Shown piece after piece: positions 56,615-64,000 of a DNA stretch of 64,000 bases. Within the stretch, counting starts at the first letter, position 1. Every line of letters begins with the position of its first letter. The notes below the pieces were generated by a model. That model was not told where the DNA came from, did not search any database, and worked only from the letters and a program-made list of their open reading frames with translations. The stretch spans positions 2,790,001 to 2,854,000 of the forward strand of contig NZ_AP023287.1 of assembly GCF_014218295.1 (NCBI RefSeq), written 5' to 3'. A program made the translations under genes and the position numbers. The DNA is from Mycolicibacterium litorale (GTDB lineage Bacteria > Actinomycetota > Actinomycetes > Mycobacteriales > Mycobacteriaceae).

Positions 56615-57402
56615 GATCCCGCGACCGTGACGGGTGCCCGCACGCCGAACAGCCGACCGAATCCCGGCCTGGCCGCGGACGACCCGGTCATCTCGAGTGC
56701 GTACCAGAACGATGCCTGCACCGCGCTGATCACCGGTTTGCCCAACTTCTCCTCCAACGCGGCGATCGCTCCGACGCTGGCGAAGTTCGTGCAGCTGATG
56801 AAGACGGCGTCGGCGTCGCCGATGTCGGTGGCCACCGCGAGGTCATAGACCTCGTCGAGGGCAACCCGCGCCAGTTCCCGGTCGTCGGTGATGCCCAACC
56901 CCACGCTCGCGACCACGGGGTGTCCGTTGTCGCCGAAGAAGCGCTCGGCGCGGTCGATCACCTCCTGCCGATACGGCGTGACCAGGGCGATGGCGCCTGC
57001 GCCGACCGCATCGAGGGCAGCCACGCTGGCGGTCGAGGTGGTGGTGCAGCGACCGGCCAGCCCGCTCCACTGTTCGAGGTGTTCGATCAGCATCCGGTCC
57101 CATGCCGTGCCGTGCAGGAAGGAGGCGCTGGTGCCGCCGAAGAGCAGTACGTCGAGTGGCGCCTGGGCGACTAGTTCGACGGCGGTCCGCAGCTCCGGTG
57201 AGCGCATCATCGCGTCGATACCGTCGACCGTGACCGACGGCAGCGTCACCCGGCTGGTGTGCACCGTCGCGGCCGGTGTCGCCATCGCGTACATCTCGGC
57301 CTCCATCAGCGTGCTGGACGCCATGTACACCAGTCCGATACGGGTGGCGGTGTTCAGCTCGGCGAGCGGAAGGGCCGGCCGCCCGGTGTCCTGGCCGGTC
57401 AC
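56611..57402 (-). CDS. Asp/Glu racemase-fold protein, arylmalonate decarboxylase-like
   Basis: A 263-aa member of the maleate isomerase / Asp-Glu-hydantoin racemase / AMDase superfamily. Racemases and maleate isomerase carry two Cys. Here the first place is Gly90 in GGTSASF, followed by Thr91-Ser92 (an oxyanion pocket in AMDase), while the second, Cys204 in ISCTNF, is present. Tyr144 (TPYRQE) matches the AMDase tyrosine. This one-Cys pattern is the arylmalonate decarboxylase pattern, so cofactor-free decarboxylation is likelier than racemisation. It sits between dctP and dctQ, so the transported compound is a likely substrate. Confidence 0.8.
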   Translation of the reverse strand: MTGQDTGRPALPLAELNTATRIGLVYMASSTLMEAEMYAMATPAATVHTSRVTLPSVTVDGIDAMMRSPELRTAVELVAQAPLDVLLFGGTSASFLHGTAWDRMLIEHLEQWSGLAGRCTTTSTASVAALDAVGAGAIALVTPYRQEVIDRAERFFGDNGHPVVASVGLGITDDRELARVALDEVYDLAVATDIGDADAVFISCTNFASVGAIAALEEKLGKPVISAVQASFWYALEMTGSSAARPGFGRLFGVRAPVTVAGS

Positions 57403-58400
57403 TGGTTGTACTCGGCCAACACGCGCTGGGCGAAGTCGCCGGGGATGTCACCGGCGATCTCCTCGCGCACCTGGGCCACGGTCTCGCTGAGCTGGTTGAC
57501 ATCGGCTTCGTTCACCAGGACGCCGGCCTGTTCGAACTTCGCCACGAGCACCTCGTCGGCTTCCGCACCCGATTCACGGCTGGTCTCGGCCGCCGCCGCG
57601 GCGGCGGTCTCCAGGCCCTGCTGCACCTCGGGCGACAGGCCCTGCCAAGTCTTCTCGTTGATCGCCAGATAGACCGGGCTGTAGATATGCGAGGTGAGGG
57701 TGAGATACCGCTGCTTCTCGTAGAACGAGAACGCGTCGATGACCTTCAGCGGGTTCTCTTGTCCGTCGAGCACCCCCTGGTCCAGGGCGAGGTACGCCTC
57801 GCCGATGTCGATCTGCGTGGGCGTCGCCCCGAGCGCCTCGAACATCTTGACCCGGGCCGGGTTGCCCGGCACCCGGATCTTGAGTCCCTGCAGATCGGCG
57901 GACGTCGTGATCGGACGCTTGTTGTTCGTGATGTGACGGAAGCCGTTCTCTCCGAAGGACAGAACGCGTGCACCGGCGGTGTCGACGAGGGACTGGCTCA
58001 TCTCGTCGCCGAAGTCACCGTCGAGAAACTCCGCGGCGGTCTGCCGGTCGGTGAACAGGAACGGCATCTCCATGATGTTGAACATCGGGTCGATGTTGGC
58101 GACCGACCCGCTCACCGCCGCGACGTCGACTGCACCGGCCCGCAGTCCCTGCAGCACGGCCTCCTCGTCGCCGATGGCACCGCCGGTCTGCACATTGAGT
58201 TCCACCGAATCACCGAGCCCGTTCTCCACCTCGTCGGCGAACGCCAGCAGCATGTCGGCCAACGGATCACCTTGGCTGGTCTCGACGGCAAGCGTCAATT
58301 CCGTTGTGCTTTGGGTTTTTTCACTGTCACCGGAGCATGCCGTAAGCGTAAGCAGTGCGGTGAATCCGCACGCCGCAACCGTTTTGACGCTTGACCTCAT
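57399..58400 (-). CDS. dctP: TRAP transporter solute-binding lipoprotein DctP
   Basis: A 333-aa extracytoplasmic solute receptor. The signal peptide ends in the lipobox LTAC with Cys22, so it is a lipoprotein held on the outer face of the membrane. The receptor has the DctP pattern LQGLKIRVPGNPARVKMFEALGATPT, whose Arg normally salt-bridges the ligand carboxylate; this supports an organic acid ligand. The start at 58400 has a GAGAGGA site upstream; longer frames lack a signal peptide. First gene of the catabolic operon; overlaps the AMDase-like gene. Confidence 0.92.
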   Translation of the reverse strand: MRSSVKTVAACGFTALLTLTACSGDSEKTQSTTELTLAVETSQGDPLADMLLAFADEVENGLGDSVELNVQTGGAIGDEEAVLQGLRAGAVDVAAVSGSVANIDPMFNIMEMPFLFTDRQTAAEFLDGDFGDEMSQSLVDTAGARVLSFGENGFRHITNNKRPITTSADLQGLKIRVPGNPARVKMFEALGATPTQIDIGEAYLALDQGVLDGQENPLKVIDAFSFYEKQRYLTLTSHIYSPVYLAINEKTWQGLSPEVQQGLETAAAAAAETSRESGAEADEVLVAKFEQAGVLVNEADVNQLSETVAQVREEIAGDIPGDFAQRVLAEYNQ

Positions 58401-58506
58401 GGGTATGTCCTCTCGTGATCCGCCCGGCGCGGGGTTGTCTTGTCGGACTGGCACGAATCCGTCTCAGCCGCTGGTGTTTTCAAGAGTCCGAGAAGGGCGG
58501 CCGCGC

Positions 58507-58550
58507 GTCAAACAGTCAAAAGCGACTCTTTGCATCTGTCAAACAGATGC
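58507..58550. promoter_or_regulatory. Candidate LysR operator with direct repeat
   Basis: A perfect 8-base inverted repeat with 3-base centre at 58532-58550 (GCATCTGT-CAA-ACAGATGC). It contains a T-N11-A LysR box at 58535-58547. The 9-mer GTCAAACAG at 58538-58546 occurs again at 58507-58515, exactly 31 bp away, or three helical turns. The palindrome lies 132 bp upstream of the dctP start codon. Confidence 0.6.
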
Positions 58551-58853
58551 TCTGTAACGAGAAATTAACTGGAGCAGATGGAACGCCGATGTGACACGGC
58601 GGTAACACATTCGGGCTTCACTGAGAGGTTTCGATCAGGCCCGTGCGCCGCATCGTGGCCGGTCACGGCGGCACCGATACCGACCGGCGTTGCCTGCGAA
58701 CAGGTTTCGGATGCACCGACAGCTCGCCGTGAGGAATGTCATGTCCACGCCGGTGTCACAGGCCGCCCGGCGGAAGTTCTGCGAATCCGATACCGTCGGC
58801 GCTGTGGTGTCGGTGAATCAGATGCGGCGCCGAAACAGGCCCGTGAAACATTG

Positions 58854-58883
58854 ACGACGACCACCCTCGGAGGTGGTCGTCGT
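58854..58883 (-). terminator. Terminator-like hairpin after the MerR gene
   Basis: A perfect 12-base inverted repeat (58854-58865 and 58872-58883) with a 6-base loop, 18 bp past the stop of the MerR-like gene on the minus strand. The U-tract is poor, as usual in mycobacteria. It would separate the housekeeping block from the catabolic operon. Confidence 0.65.
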
Positions 58884-58900
58884 GAGGTCGGAGAAGGGGG

Positions 58901-59524
58901 TCAGCCGATCTTGCGGTCGCGGTGCTTGCGCCGGGACGCCAGCTCGTCCTCGGGTGCGGCGATGGATTCCCCGCCGTCGGCCCGCTCCCCGGGGAAGTCG
59001 GCGATCGCGCCGGTGAGTTCGCGCATCGCACCCGAGACCGCGATCCCGAAGACGCCCTGACCGCCTTGCAGGAGGTCGACGACCTCCTCGGCGGAGGTGC
59101 ACTCGTAGACCGTGGTGCCGTCGGAGAACAACGTGATGTTGGCGAGGTCGCTCACCCCGCGCTGGCGCAGATGGTCGACCGCGACGCGGATGTTGTGCAG
59201 CGAGATGCCGGTGTCGAGCAACCGCTTGACGATCTTGAGGACCAAAATGTCCTTGAACGAATAGAGCCGCTGGCTGCCGGAGCCGGCCGCGCCGCGGATC
59301 GAGGGCACCACGAGCGAGGTCCTGGCCCAGTAGTCCAGCTGCCGGTAGGTGATGCCGGCGATCTGGCAGGCGCTCGGTCCGCGGTAACCAACCAGTTCGT
59401 CGGGGACGGAGTCATCGGGGAACAGGCCCGCCTGCACGGGTTCGCTCGGCGTCCGGGTGACCGGCTCCGCGTGGCTCTTGCCTGTCGACAGATCCAGCTC
59501 TCCCTGACCTGGCGTGTCGCCCAC
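58901..59524 (-). CDS. MerR-family regulator (Rv1830-like)
   Basis: A 207-aa MerR-type regulator corresponding by position and length to Rv1830. The winged HTH starts at GYRGPSACQIAGITYRQLDYWARTSLV (about residues 47-73) and is followed by a coiled stretch and a C-terminal domain with the ECTSAEEVVDLLQGGQGVFGIAV motif. The first ~40 residues are disordered. There are no metal-binding cysteines in the MerR effector positions. It is encoded in the same order as in M. tuberculosis, next to the DUF151 gene. Confidence 0.88.
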   Translation of the reverse strand: MGDTPGQGELDLSTGKSHAEPVTRTPSEPVQAGLFPDDSVPDELVGYRGPSACQIAGITYRQLDYWARTSLVVPSIRGAAGSGSQRLYSFKDILVLKIVKRLLDTGISLHNIRVAVDHLRQRGVSDLANITLFSDGTTVYECTSAEEVVDLLQGGQGVFGIAVSGAMRELTGAIADFPGERADGGESIAAPEDELASRRKHRDRKIG

Positions 59525-59753
59525 TATCGAATCCTCTCGCCGATCGAACCGCCCGCTACCACCCTGCTGCGACGTGCAGTTCAGTGTTCTCGCCCGCCAG
59601 CTCGATTGTGTCCGAGCATACGCGTTCCTTCGAGCCCTGACCGCTGGTCGCCCCCAAAGTATGGCCGCCTGATCAAACGTTGACGGACACTCGCACCGCG
59701 TGTCGGCGGCGTGAGACGCATCCGTGACAAAACGTGTCCCAGGTCATCTGCCT

Positions 59754-60248
59754 CTAGGTCGCTTTGAAGTCGTCGGGCGAGACGCTGTCGAGGAACTCCT
59801 TGAACTTCTCGACCTCGTCCTCGCGAACCGCCCCGGCCGCCTCCTCGTCGTTCTCGTCGGGGATCAGCAGCCCCGCCTCGGCGAGCACCGCCTCCTCGAC
59901 GTAGATCGGCACCCCGACCCGCAGCGCGATGGCCACCGAATCCGACGGCCGGGCCGACACCTTGATGTCCCGGTCGAAGATCAGATCGGCGTAGAAGGTG
60001 CCCTCCTGGAGATCGACGATCCTGACCTCCTTGAGCGAATGCCCGAGCGCCGCGATGACGTCGCGGATCAGGTCATGGGTCAGCGGGCGCGCCGGTTCGA
60101 CACCCTGCTGCTCCAGGGCGATCGCGGCGGCCTCCGACTGGCCGATCCAGATCGGCAGATAACGGTCCCCATTGGATTCGCGTAGCAGCAGCACCGGCTG
60201 GTTCTGGGGCTGCTCCACGCGAATGCCGACCACACGAACCTCAGCCAT
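59754..60248 (-). CDS. DUF151 (bifunctional nuclease domain) protein
   Basis: A 164-aa protein of the DUF151/bifunctional nuclease family, corresponding to Rv1829. The motif LPIWIGQSEAAAIAL (residues about 30-44) and RPSDSVAIALR (about 100-110) define the family. A nuclease activity has been reported for a plant relative; its role in mycobacteria is not settled. Located between the two MerR genes, as in M. tuberculosis. Confidence 0.9.
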   Translation of the reverse strand: MAEVRVVGIRVEQPQNQPVLLLRESNGDRYLPIWIGQSEAAAIALEQQGVEPARPLTHDLIRDVIAALGHSLKEVRIVDLQEGTFYADLIFDRDIKVSARPSDSVAIALRVGVPIYVEEAVLAEAGLLIPDENDEEAAGAVREDEVEKFKEFLDSVSPDDFKAT

Positions 60249-60352
60249 CTGTGTCTGCCCTTTCGCACCAGTGTGCTTGTCGTTCTTCGGTGCTGCGTGT
60301 CAGGTACGGGGACCTGACGCTGACGAACGAGCCGTCGTTGCGAGTCTAATCC

Positions 60353-61102
60353 TCAGCGATCCAGTACGTCGCGTACGGCCGATTTGATCAACGACGTATG
60401 CAGGGTGATGGCCAGTGCGGCCACTTCGCGGGCCAGGTCGTCGGCCCGGTCGCGGGCGCCGGTGGTACCGGCCTTGCCCACCGGACCGGCGATCTGGGCG
60501 ATCAGGTCCGACTGCCGGTCCGCCGCGGAGCGGAAGGCCCTCAGGTGCCGCGGTTCGACGCCGTAGTCGGCCAGTGCGCGGGCGCACTGGGCGATCACCA
60601 CGGAATGCTCGTCGAAGAAGATGCCGCCGCCGGCCTTGGCCGAAGGGGTGATCACACCGGACTTGATCAGCGCGGCGAGCAGATCGTCGCCGATCCCCGA
60701 CCGTTCCAGCAGGTCCTCGCGGCTGAGCCGGACCTGGGTCGGCGCCACACTGGCCACCGCGTCCGCATCCTCGCCGCCCACCCCGACCGGGACCAGCCGG
60801 GGCACCGGATACGGGGACGCCGACGGTGGCAGCGCACCGTCGGGCTGGGCGTCGAGTTGGGCCTTGATGACCTTCAGCGGCAGGTACTGGTCCCGCTGGG
60901 CGGTCAGGATGAACCGCAGGCGCGCGCAGTCGTAGGCGGTGAAGCGCCGGTACCCCGATGCGGTGCGCTCCGGCGTAACCAGACCTTCGGCCTCCAGGAA
61001 CCGGATCTTGGAGATCGTCACGTCCGGGAAGTCCGGTCGCAGCAGATCCAGGACCGCTCCGATCGACATCCCGGTGAGTGCGGGGCTGTCGGGTTGGCTC
61101 AT
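60353..61102 (-). CDS. ftsR: MerR-family cell-division regulator FtsR
   Basis: A 249-aa protein equivalent to Rv1828 (247 aa); FtsR in corynebacteria activates ftsZ expression. The N-terminal winged HTH is [31 protein letters not shown] (residues 11-41), followed by [13 protein letters not shown] and a C-terminal domain with [13 protein letters not shown]. It lies just downstream of garA, 27 bp after its stop, likely cotranscribed. Confidence 0.9.
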   Translation of the reverse strand: MSQPDSPALTGMSIGAVLDLLRPDFPDVTISKIRFLEAEGLVTPERTASGYRRFTAYDCARLRFILTAQRDQYLPLKVIKAQLDAQPDGALPPSASPYPVPRLVPVGVGGEDADAVASVAPTQVRLSREDLLERSGIGDDLLAALIKSGVITPSAKAGGGIFFDEHSVVIAQCARALADYGVEPRHLRAFRSAADRQSDLIAQIAGPVGKAGTTGARDRADDLAREVAALAITLHTSLIKSAVRDVLDR

Positions 61103-61129
61103 CGACTCGTCGCGCCGGCGCTCATCGGA

Positions 61130-61609
61130 CTAGCTGCTCGGGCCGTTCTCATCGGTACTGGGGCCCGTCAGGAACACCAGGCGGAACTTGCCGATCTGCA
61201 CCTCGTCGCCGTTGGCCAGCACCGCCGAGTCCACCGGTTCACGGTTGACATAGGTGCCGTTGAGGCTGCCCACGTCGACGACCTGGAACTCGCCGCCCTC
61301 GAGCCGGAACTCGGCATGCCTGCGGCTGACGGTGACGTCGTCCAGGAAGATGTCGCTGTCGGGATGGCGTCCCGCCGAGGTGGTCGGCTGGTCCAGCAGG
61401 AACCGGGACCCGGCGTTCGGACCACGCTTGACGACGAGCAACGCCGAGCCGACGGGCAGGCCCTCGACACCGGAGACCGCGCCCTCGGACCCCGCCGCGG
61501 GCGGCGCGTCGAGTTCGTTGAGGAAGTCGGCCCGGAAGACGGAGGTCGTCTCTACGGTGACTTCGTCAGACGTCTGGTCGCCCCCAGAGTTGATGTCCTT
61601 TTCCGTCAC
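61130..61609 (-). CDS. garA: FHA-domain metabolic regulator GarA
   Basis: A 159-aa FHA protein. Phosphorylation by PknB or PknG occurs on the N-terminal ETTSVF motif; here the threonines are Thr21 and Thr22, the same numbers as in M. tuberculosis GarA. Unphosphorylated GarA inhibits 2-oxoglutarate dehydrogenase and glutamate dehydrogenase and activates glutamate synthase. The FHA domain holds GRHPDSDIFLDDVTVSRRHAEF-type residues and GSLNGTYV. The start is GTG at 61609 with AGGAG 8 bases upstream; the longer frame does not resemble GarA. Confidence 0.96.
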   Translation of the reverse strand: MTEKDINSGGDQTSDEVTVETTSVFRADFLNELDAPPAAGSEGAVSGVEGLPVGSALLVVKRGPNAGSRFLLDQPTTSAGRHPDSDIFLDDVTVSRRHAEFRLEGGEFQVVDVGSLNGTYVNREPVDSAVLANGDEVQIGKFRLVFLTGPSTDENGPSS

Positions 61610-61781
61610 CCGCTGCTCCTCACTGGCTGCTGTGGCGATATCCGGCCGGTGTCCAGCCGTCGTGTCACGTCGACCGTACCGCGCAGTGGACGTCACTGTG
61701 TCCACCACGGCCGGATCCGCCCTTCGTTGATTTCACTCGGCCGAAGATGGTCGAACCGTCGCCCAGCACCCTAACAACACA

Positions 61782-62177
61782 TCACTCGGTCACGACGCCA
61801 CGGTAGCCGTCCGCGTCGAGCAGACCGCTCAACGCGGCCTCCATGTCGTCGGCGTCGAGCTGGAGGTCGACCAGCCAGCCCTCGCCGTAGGGGTCGGAGT
61901 TGACCAGATCGGGGCTGCCCTCCAGATTCGCGTTGACGGCAAGCACTTTCGCGCTGACCGGCGCGTACAGGTCCGACACCGACTTGGTGGACTCCACTTC
62001 GCCGAACGAATCCCCCGCCGACAGCTCGGCGCCGATGTCGGGCAACTGGACGAACACGACGTCACCGAGCGCCGCCTGCGCATAGTCGGTGATGCCGACG
62101 CGGACGGTGTCGTCACCCGTGCGGAGCACCCACTCGTGTTCGTCGGTGTAGTACAGCTCGGCTGGGATCTCGGTCAC
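61782..62177 (-). CDS. gcvH: Glycine cleavage system H protein
   Basis: A 131-aa lipoyl carrier protein. The lipoylated residue is Lys65 in VESTKSVSD, inside the usual FGEVESTKSV pattern. It carries the aminomethyl group from the P protein to the T protein. It precedes garA in the same orientation with 172 bp between. gcvP is about 14 kb away in this window, separated by the catabolic operon and the MerR block. Confidence 0.96.
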   Translation of the reverse strand: MTEIPAELYYTDEHEWVLRTGDDTVRVGITDYAQAALGDVVFVQLPDIGAELSAGDSFGEVESTKSVSDLYAPVSAKVLAVNANLEGSPDLVNSDPYGEGWLVDLQLDADDMEAALSGLLDADGYRGVVTE

Positions 62178-62225
62178 GGGTCTCCTCGGGAGTGCGATGC
62201 GTCACCGGCCGGGTGGCCGGTGACG

Positions 62226-63047
62226 CTATTTGACTGGCTGAGCGTATTGGCGGTCTTTCGGTTGCCGCAAGGCGGTCACGTCCACCCGGTCCGCCTGCTG
62301 GATCGCCATCACCCCGCCCACCCGTTCGATGCTGTCCATCGCTCCGCCGGGGATGTTCATCGCCGCCGCCAGGGTGGGCGGATCCCCAATCGCGGCAACG
62401 GTATAGGGCGGGTTCAGCGTGGCCCCGTCGACCGTGAGCGCTCCTGGCTGGCCGAGGACCCACGTGTCCACGCCGACGCGCACCGCGACCCGCTGCCCGC
62501 CCGCGGTGCCCTGGATCTCGATCGCCTCGGCACCGGCGGCGCGCAGTTCGTTGACGACGTCGAGCATCGTCTCGGGCGGGACGCCGGGGGTGGTGTCGGT
62601 GATCGTGATGATCACGCCGGGACCCGTCGCACCCACCGCACCGATCAGGATGGACAGCGCCGCGAGCCGGGCCTGCGCGTTCTCGATGGCCGCCTGGTCG
62701 TTGCTGCCGGACGCCGCCAGCTGTTCGAGCGTCCGGCGCAGCTCGGCCACTTCGGTGTTGAGTCCGGCCTCCCGCTGCTGCAGCGAGTCGAGCAGGACCA
62801 GCAGATCGGCCGGCCGGGCCGTCTCCAGGGAGTCGCCGGACTCGTTCTGCCGGACCTGGGTGACGATGGCCACGCCGAGCAGCATGCACAGCACCACGCC
62901 GAGCGCCCCGAAGAGCAGCTGCGTCCGGCCGCGTCGCCGCAGTGGGCTCGCGGTGTGCGGGGGCAGTTCGTGGCGGCCGTGATGATCGGCGGGGTCCTCG
63001 TGTCGGCCCTTGCCGTGATCGGGTTGGTTGCCGGGGGTCGACGTCAT
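62226..63047 (-). CDS. DUF881 membrane-anchored protein (Rv1825-like)
   Basis: A 273-aa DUF881 protein: a cytoplasmic charged N terminus of about 40 residues, rich in His/Asp, one transmembrane helix near 43-62 (LFGALGVVLCMLLGVAIV), a coiled coil (about 85-120), then the conserved extracytoplasmic DUF881 domain containing GVIITITDTTPGVP and VNELRAAGAEAIEI. Associated with the envelope in actinobacteria; exact job unknown. Confidence 0.9.
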   Translation of the reverse strand: MTSTPGNQPDHGKGRHEDPADHHGRHELPPHTASPLRRRGRTQLLFGALGVVLCMLLGVAIVTQVRQNESGDSLETARPADLLVLLDSLQQREAGLNTEVAELRRTLEQLAASGSNDQAAIENAQARLAALSILIGAVGATGPGVIITITDTTPGVPPETMLDVVNELRAAGAEAIEIQGTAGGQRVAVRVGVDTWVLGQPGALTVDGATLNPPYTVAAIGDPPTLAAAMNIPGGAMDSIERVGGVMAIQQADRVDVTALRQPKDRQYAQPVK

Positions 63048-63049
63048 GG

Positions 63050-63382
63050 TCAGGCGCCGAACAGTCTGCGCCGCAGCGCGGCCGCGTTGCCGAAGATGCG
63101 GATGCCGAGGACGACGATGATCGCGGTGGACAGCTGCGTTCCCACGCCCAGTTGGTCACCCACGTAGACGATGAGCGCGGCGACGAGCACGTTGAACACG
63201 AACGACACCACGAACACCTTGGCGTCGAAGATCCGCTCGAGATAGGCGCGCAGACCGCCGAACACGGCGTCGAGGGCCGCGACCACCGCGATGGGAAGAT
63301 AGGGCTCGACGAAGTCCGGCACGCTCGGGCGGAACACCAGGCCCAGTACGATGCCGACCACGAGTGCGGCGATTCCGATCAT
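63050..63382 (-). CDS. Small basic membrane protein, DUF1290 (Rv1824-like)
   Basis: A 110-aa protein of the Sbp/DUF1290 family with three predicted helices (about residues 2-17, 28-44, 59-76) and a basic tail (ALRRRLF). The ATG at 63382 fits the family length; the upstream extension to 63700 overlaps the next gene. It sits between the two DUF881 genes, as in M. tuberculosis. Confidence 0.9.
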   Translation of the reverse strand: MIGIAALVVGIVLGLVFRPSVPDFVEPYLPIAVVAALDAVFGGLRAYLERIFDAKVFVVSFVFNVLVAALIVYVGDQLGVGTQLSTAIIVVLGIRIFGNAAALRRRLFGA

Positions 63383-63396
63383 CGGTGTCCCACCAT

Positions 63397-64000
63397 CTAG
63401 CGTCCGATCTGCTTGGCGAAGTTGACATCCCGCACCGATCCGGCGGGCAGGGTGAGTGCCTCGGCGGCGCTGACGGAAACGCCCACCCCGTAGGAGGTTT
63501 CGAGCAACCGCAGCCGTTGCAGTCCCGAACTGCGGTTGAACGTGTCGGCCATCGAGTTCGGCGGACCGATGGCCTGCAGGACGTACGGGCTGCTGATGGG
63601 CTGGTTGTCGACGAGGATGCCGCCACCGGCCTGCCTGATCGTGACGTTCGGCCCGATCCGCACCCCGCCGACCGCCACCGCTTCGGCGCCGCTGACCCAC
63701 AGCGAGTTGACCACCAGCTGCAGATCGCGGTCGAGGATGACCTGCCGGCTCCCCGCGACCCGCTGTTTGGACACGTCCGACAGGTCCTTCGACATACCGG
63801 GGTCGGTCACGGTGACCGTCAGCCCCGGCCCGATCACCGGTGTCGCCGCTGCGGCGACGTCGGCGACGTCGAGGTCCGCGAGCAGCTGCCTGCCTCGCTC
63901 GTCGCCCTCGAGGCGGCTGCGGCGCTCGGTGGCCACCTGCGCCGTCAGTGCGTTGCGCTGCGCGGTGAGCTGATCGTCGGCCGCCTCGGCCGCCCGCACG
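63397..64000 (-). CDS. DUF881 protein (Rv1823-like), cut by the window edge
   Basis: The C-terminal ~200 residues of a second DUF881 protein; the start lies beyond base 64000. The visible part opens in a coiled coil ([23 protein letters not shown]), followed by the DUF881 core with [28 protein letters not shown] and [11 protein letters not shown]. Only 14 bp separate it from the Sbp gene. Confidence 0.88.
   Translation of the reverse strand, partial: VRAAEAADDQLTAQRNALTAQVATERRSRLEGDERGRQLLADLDVADVAAAATPVIGPGLTVTVTDPGMSKDLSDVSKQRVAGSRQVILDRDLQLVVNSLWVSGAEAVAVGGVRIGPNVTIRQAGGGILVDNQPISSPYVLQAIGPPNSMADTFNRSSGLQRLRLLETSYGVGVSVSAAEALTLPAGSVRDVNFAKQIGR

Larger units (their letters stand above)
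58401..58900. other. Intergenic region before the catabolic operon
   Basis: 500 bp between dctP and the MerR-like gene, both transcribed on the minus strand. It holds a LysR-type operator candidate (58507-58550) and, at the other end, a terminator-like hairpin (58854-58883). Nothing else with gene character is seen. Confidence 0.6.

Overview
The window looks like a chromosomal segment of a GC-rich mycobacterium (Mycobacterium or Mycolicibacterium sensu lato). The right end carries the conserved mycobacterial block DUF881 - small basic protein - DUF881 - gcvH - garA - ftsR - DUF151 - MerR, the gene set of M. tuberculosis Rv1823-Rv1830. The window also has a PE-PPE-domain secreted protein and a full core of the phthiocerol dimycocerosate (PDIM) assembly line. 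All identifications rest on reading motifs and on remembered family architecture; no database search was run.

Region 1 (1-10.5 kb) is mixed cell-envelope and metabolism genes: a membrane patatin-like phospholipase, an SDR, a CocE/NonD acyl hydrolase, a DUF2505 protein, an SRPBCC protein, a small DoxX-like membrane protein, a PE-PPE serine hydrolase with an internal EF-hand-type loop, and a flavin monooxygenase with the Baeyer-Villiger fingerprint.

Region 2 (10.5-44.6 kb) is a PDIM-type locus. One tightly coupled minus-strand operon runs from fadD26 (41.8 kb) through five polyketide synthase genes, ppsA to ppsE, then the drrABC exporter, papA5 and an LCMT-type methyltransferase (10.56 kb). 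Nearly every junction is a 4-bp ATGA overlap. Divergently, across about 1.6 kb without a credible gene, lie tesA and a small HTH protein. The gene order matches the M. tuberculosis locus, but the programming differs. PpsB has lost the whole catalytic ketoreductase (only the structural KR remnant is left), and PpsD has Tyr where the dehydratase catalytic His should be. With no trans-enoyl reductase, ketoreductase or mas in the window, the line should make a phthiocerol-like diol/ketone variant rather than classical phthiocerol.

Region 3 (44.6-47.7 kb) is gcvP behind a tandem glycine riboswitch.

Region 4 (47.7-58.4 kb) is a 12-gene minus-strand catabolic operon, inserted between gcvP and the Rv1830-like gene. 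It encodes a TRAP transporter (DctP, DctQ, DctM), an arylmalonate-decarboxylase-like protein, a LysR regulator, an alpha/beta-hydrolase-fold protein with no recognisable Ser/His pair, a quinone-oxidoreductase-like MDR, an HpaC-type flavin reductase with an HpaB-type hydroxylase, a Rid protein, a DUF1028 protein and an M20 amidohydrolase. A LysR-type operator candidate lies upstream. The substrate is unknown; an aromatic or N-heterocyclic acid is a reasonable guess.

Region 5 (58.9-64 kb) is the conserved housekeeping block; the last DUF881 gene runs off the window.
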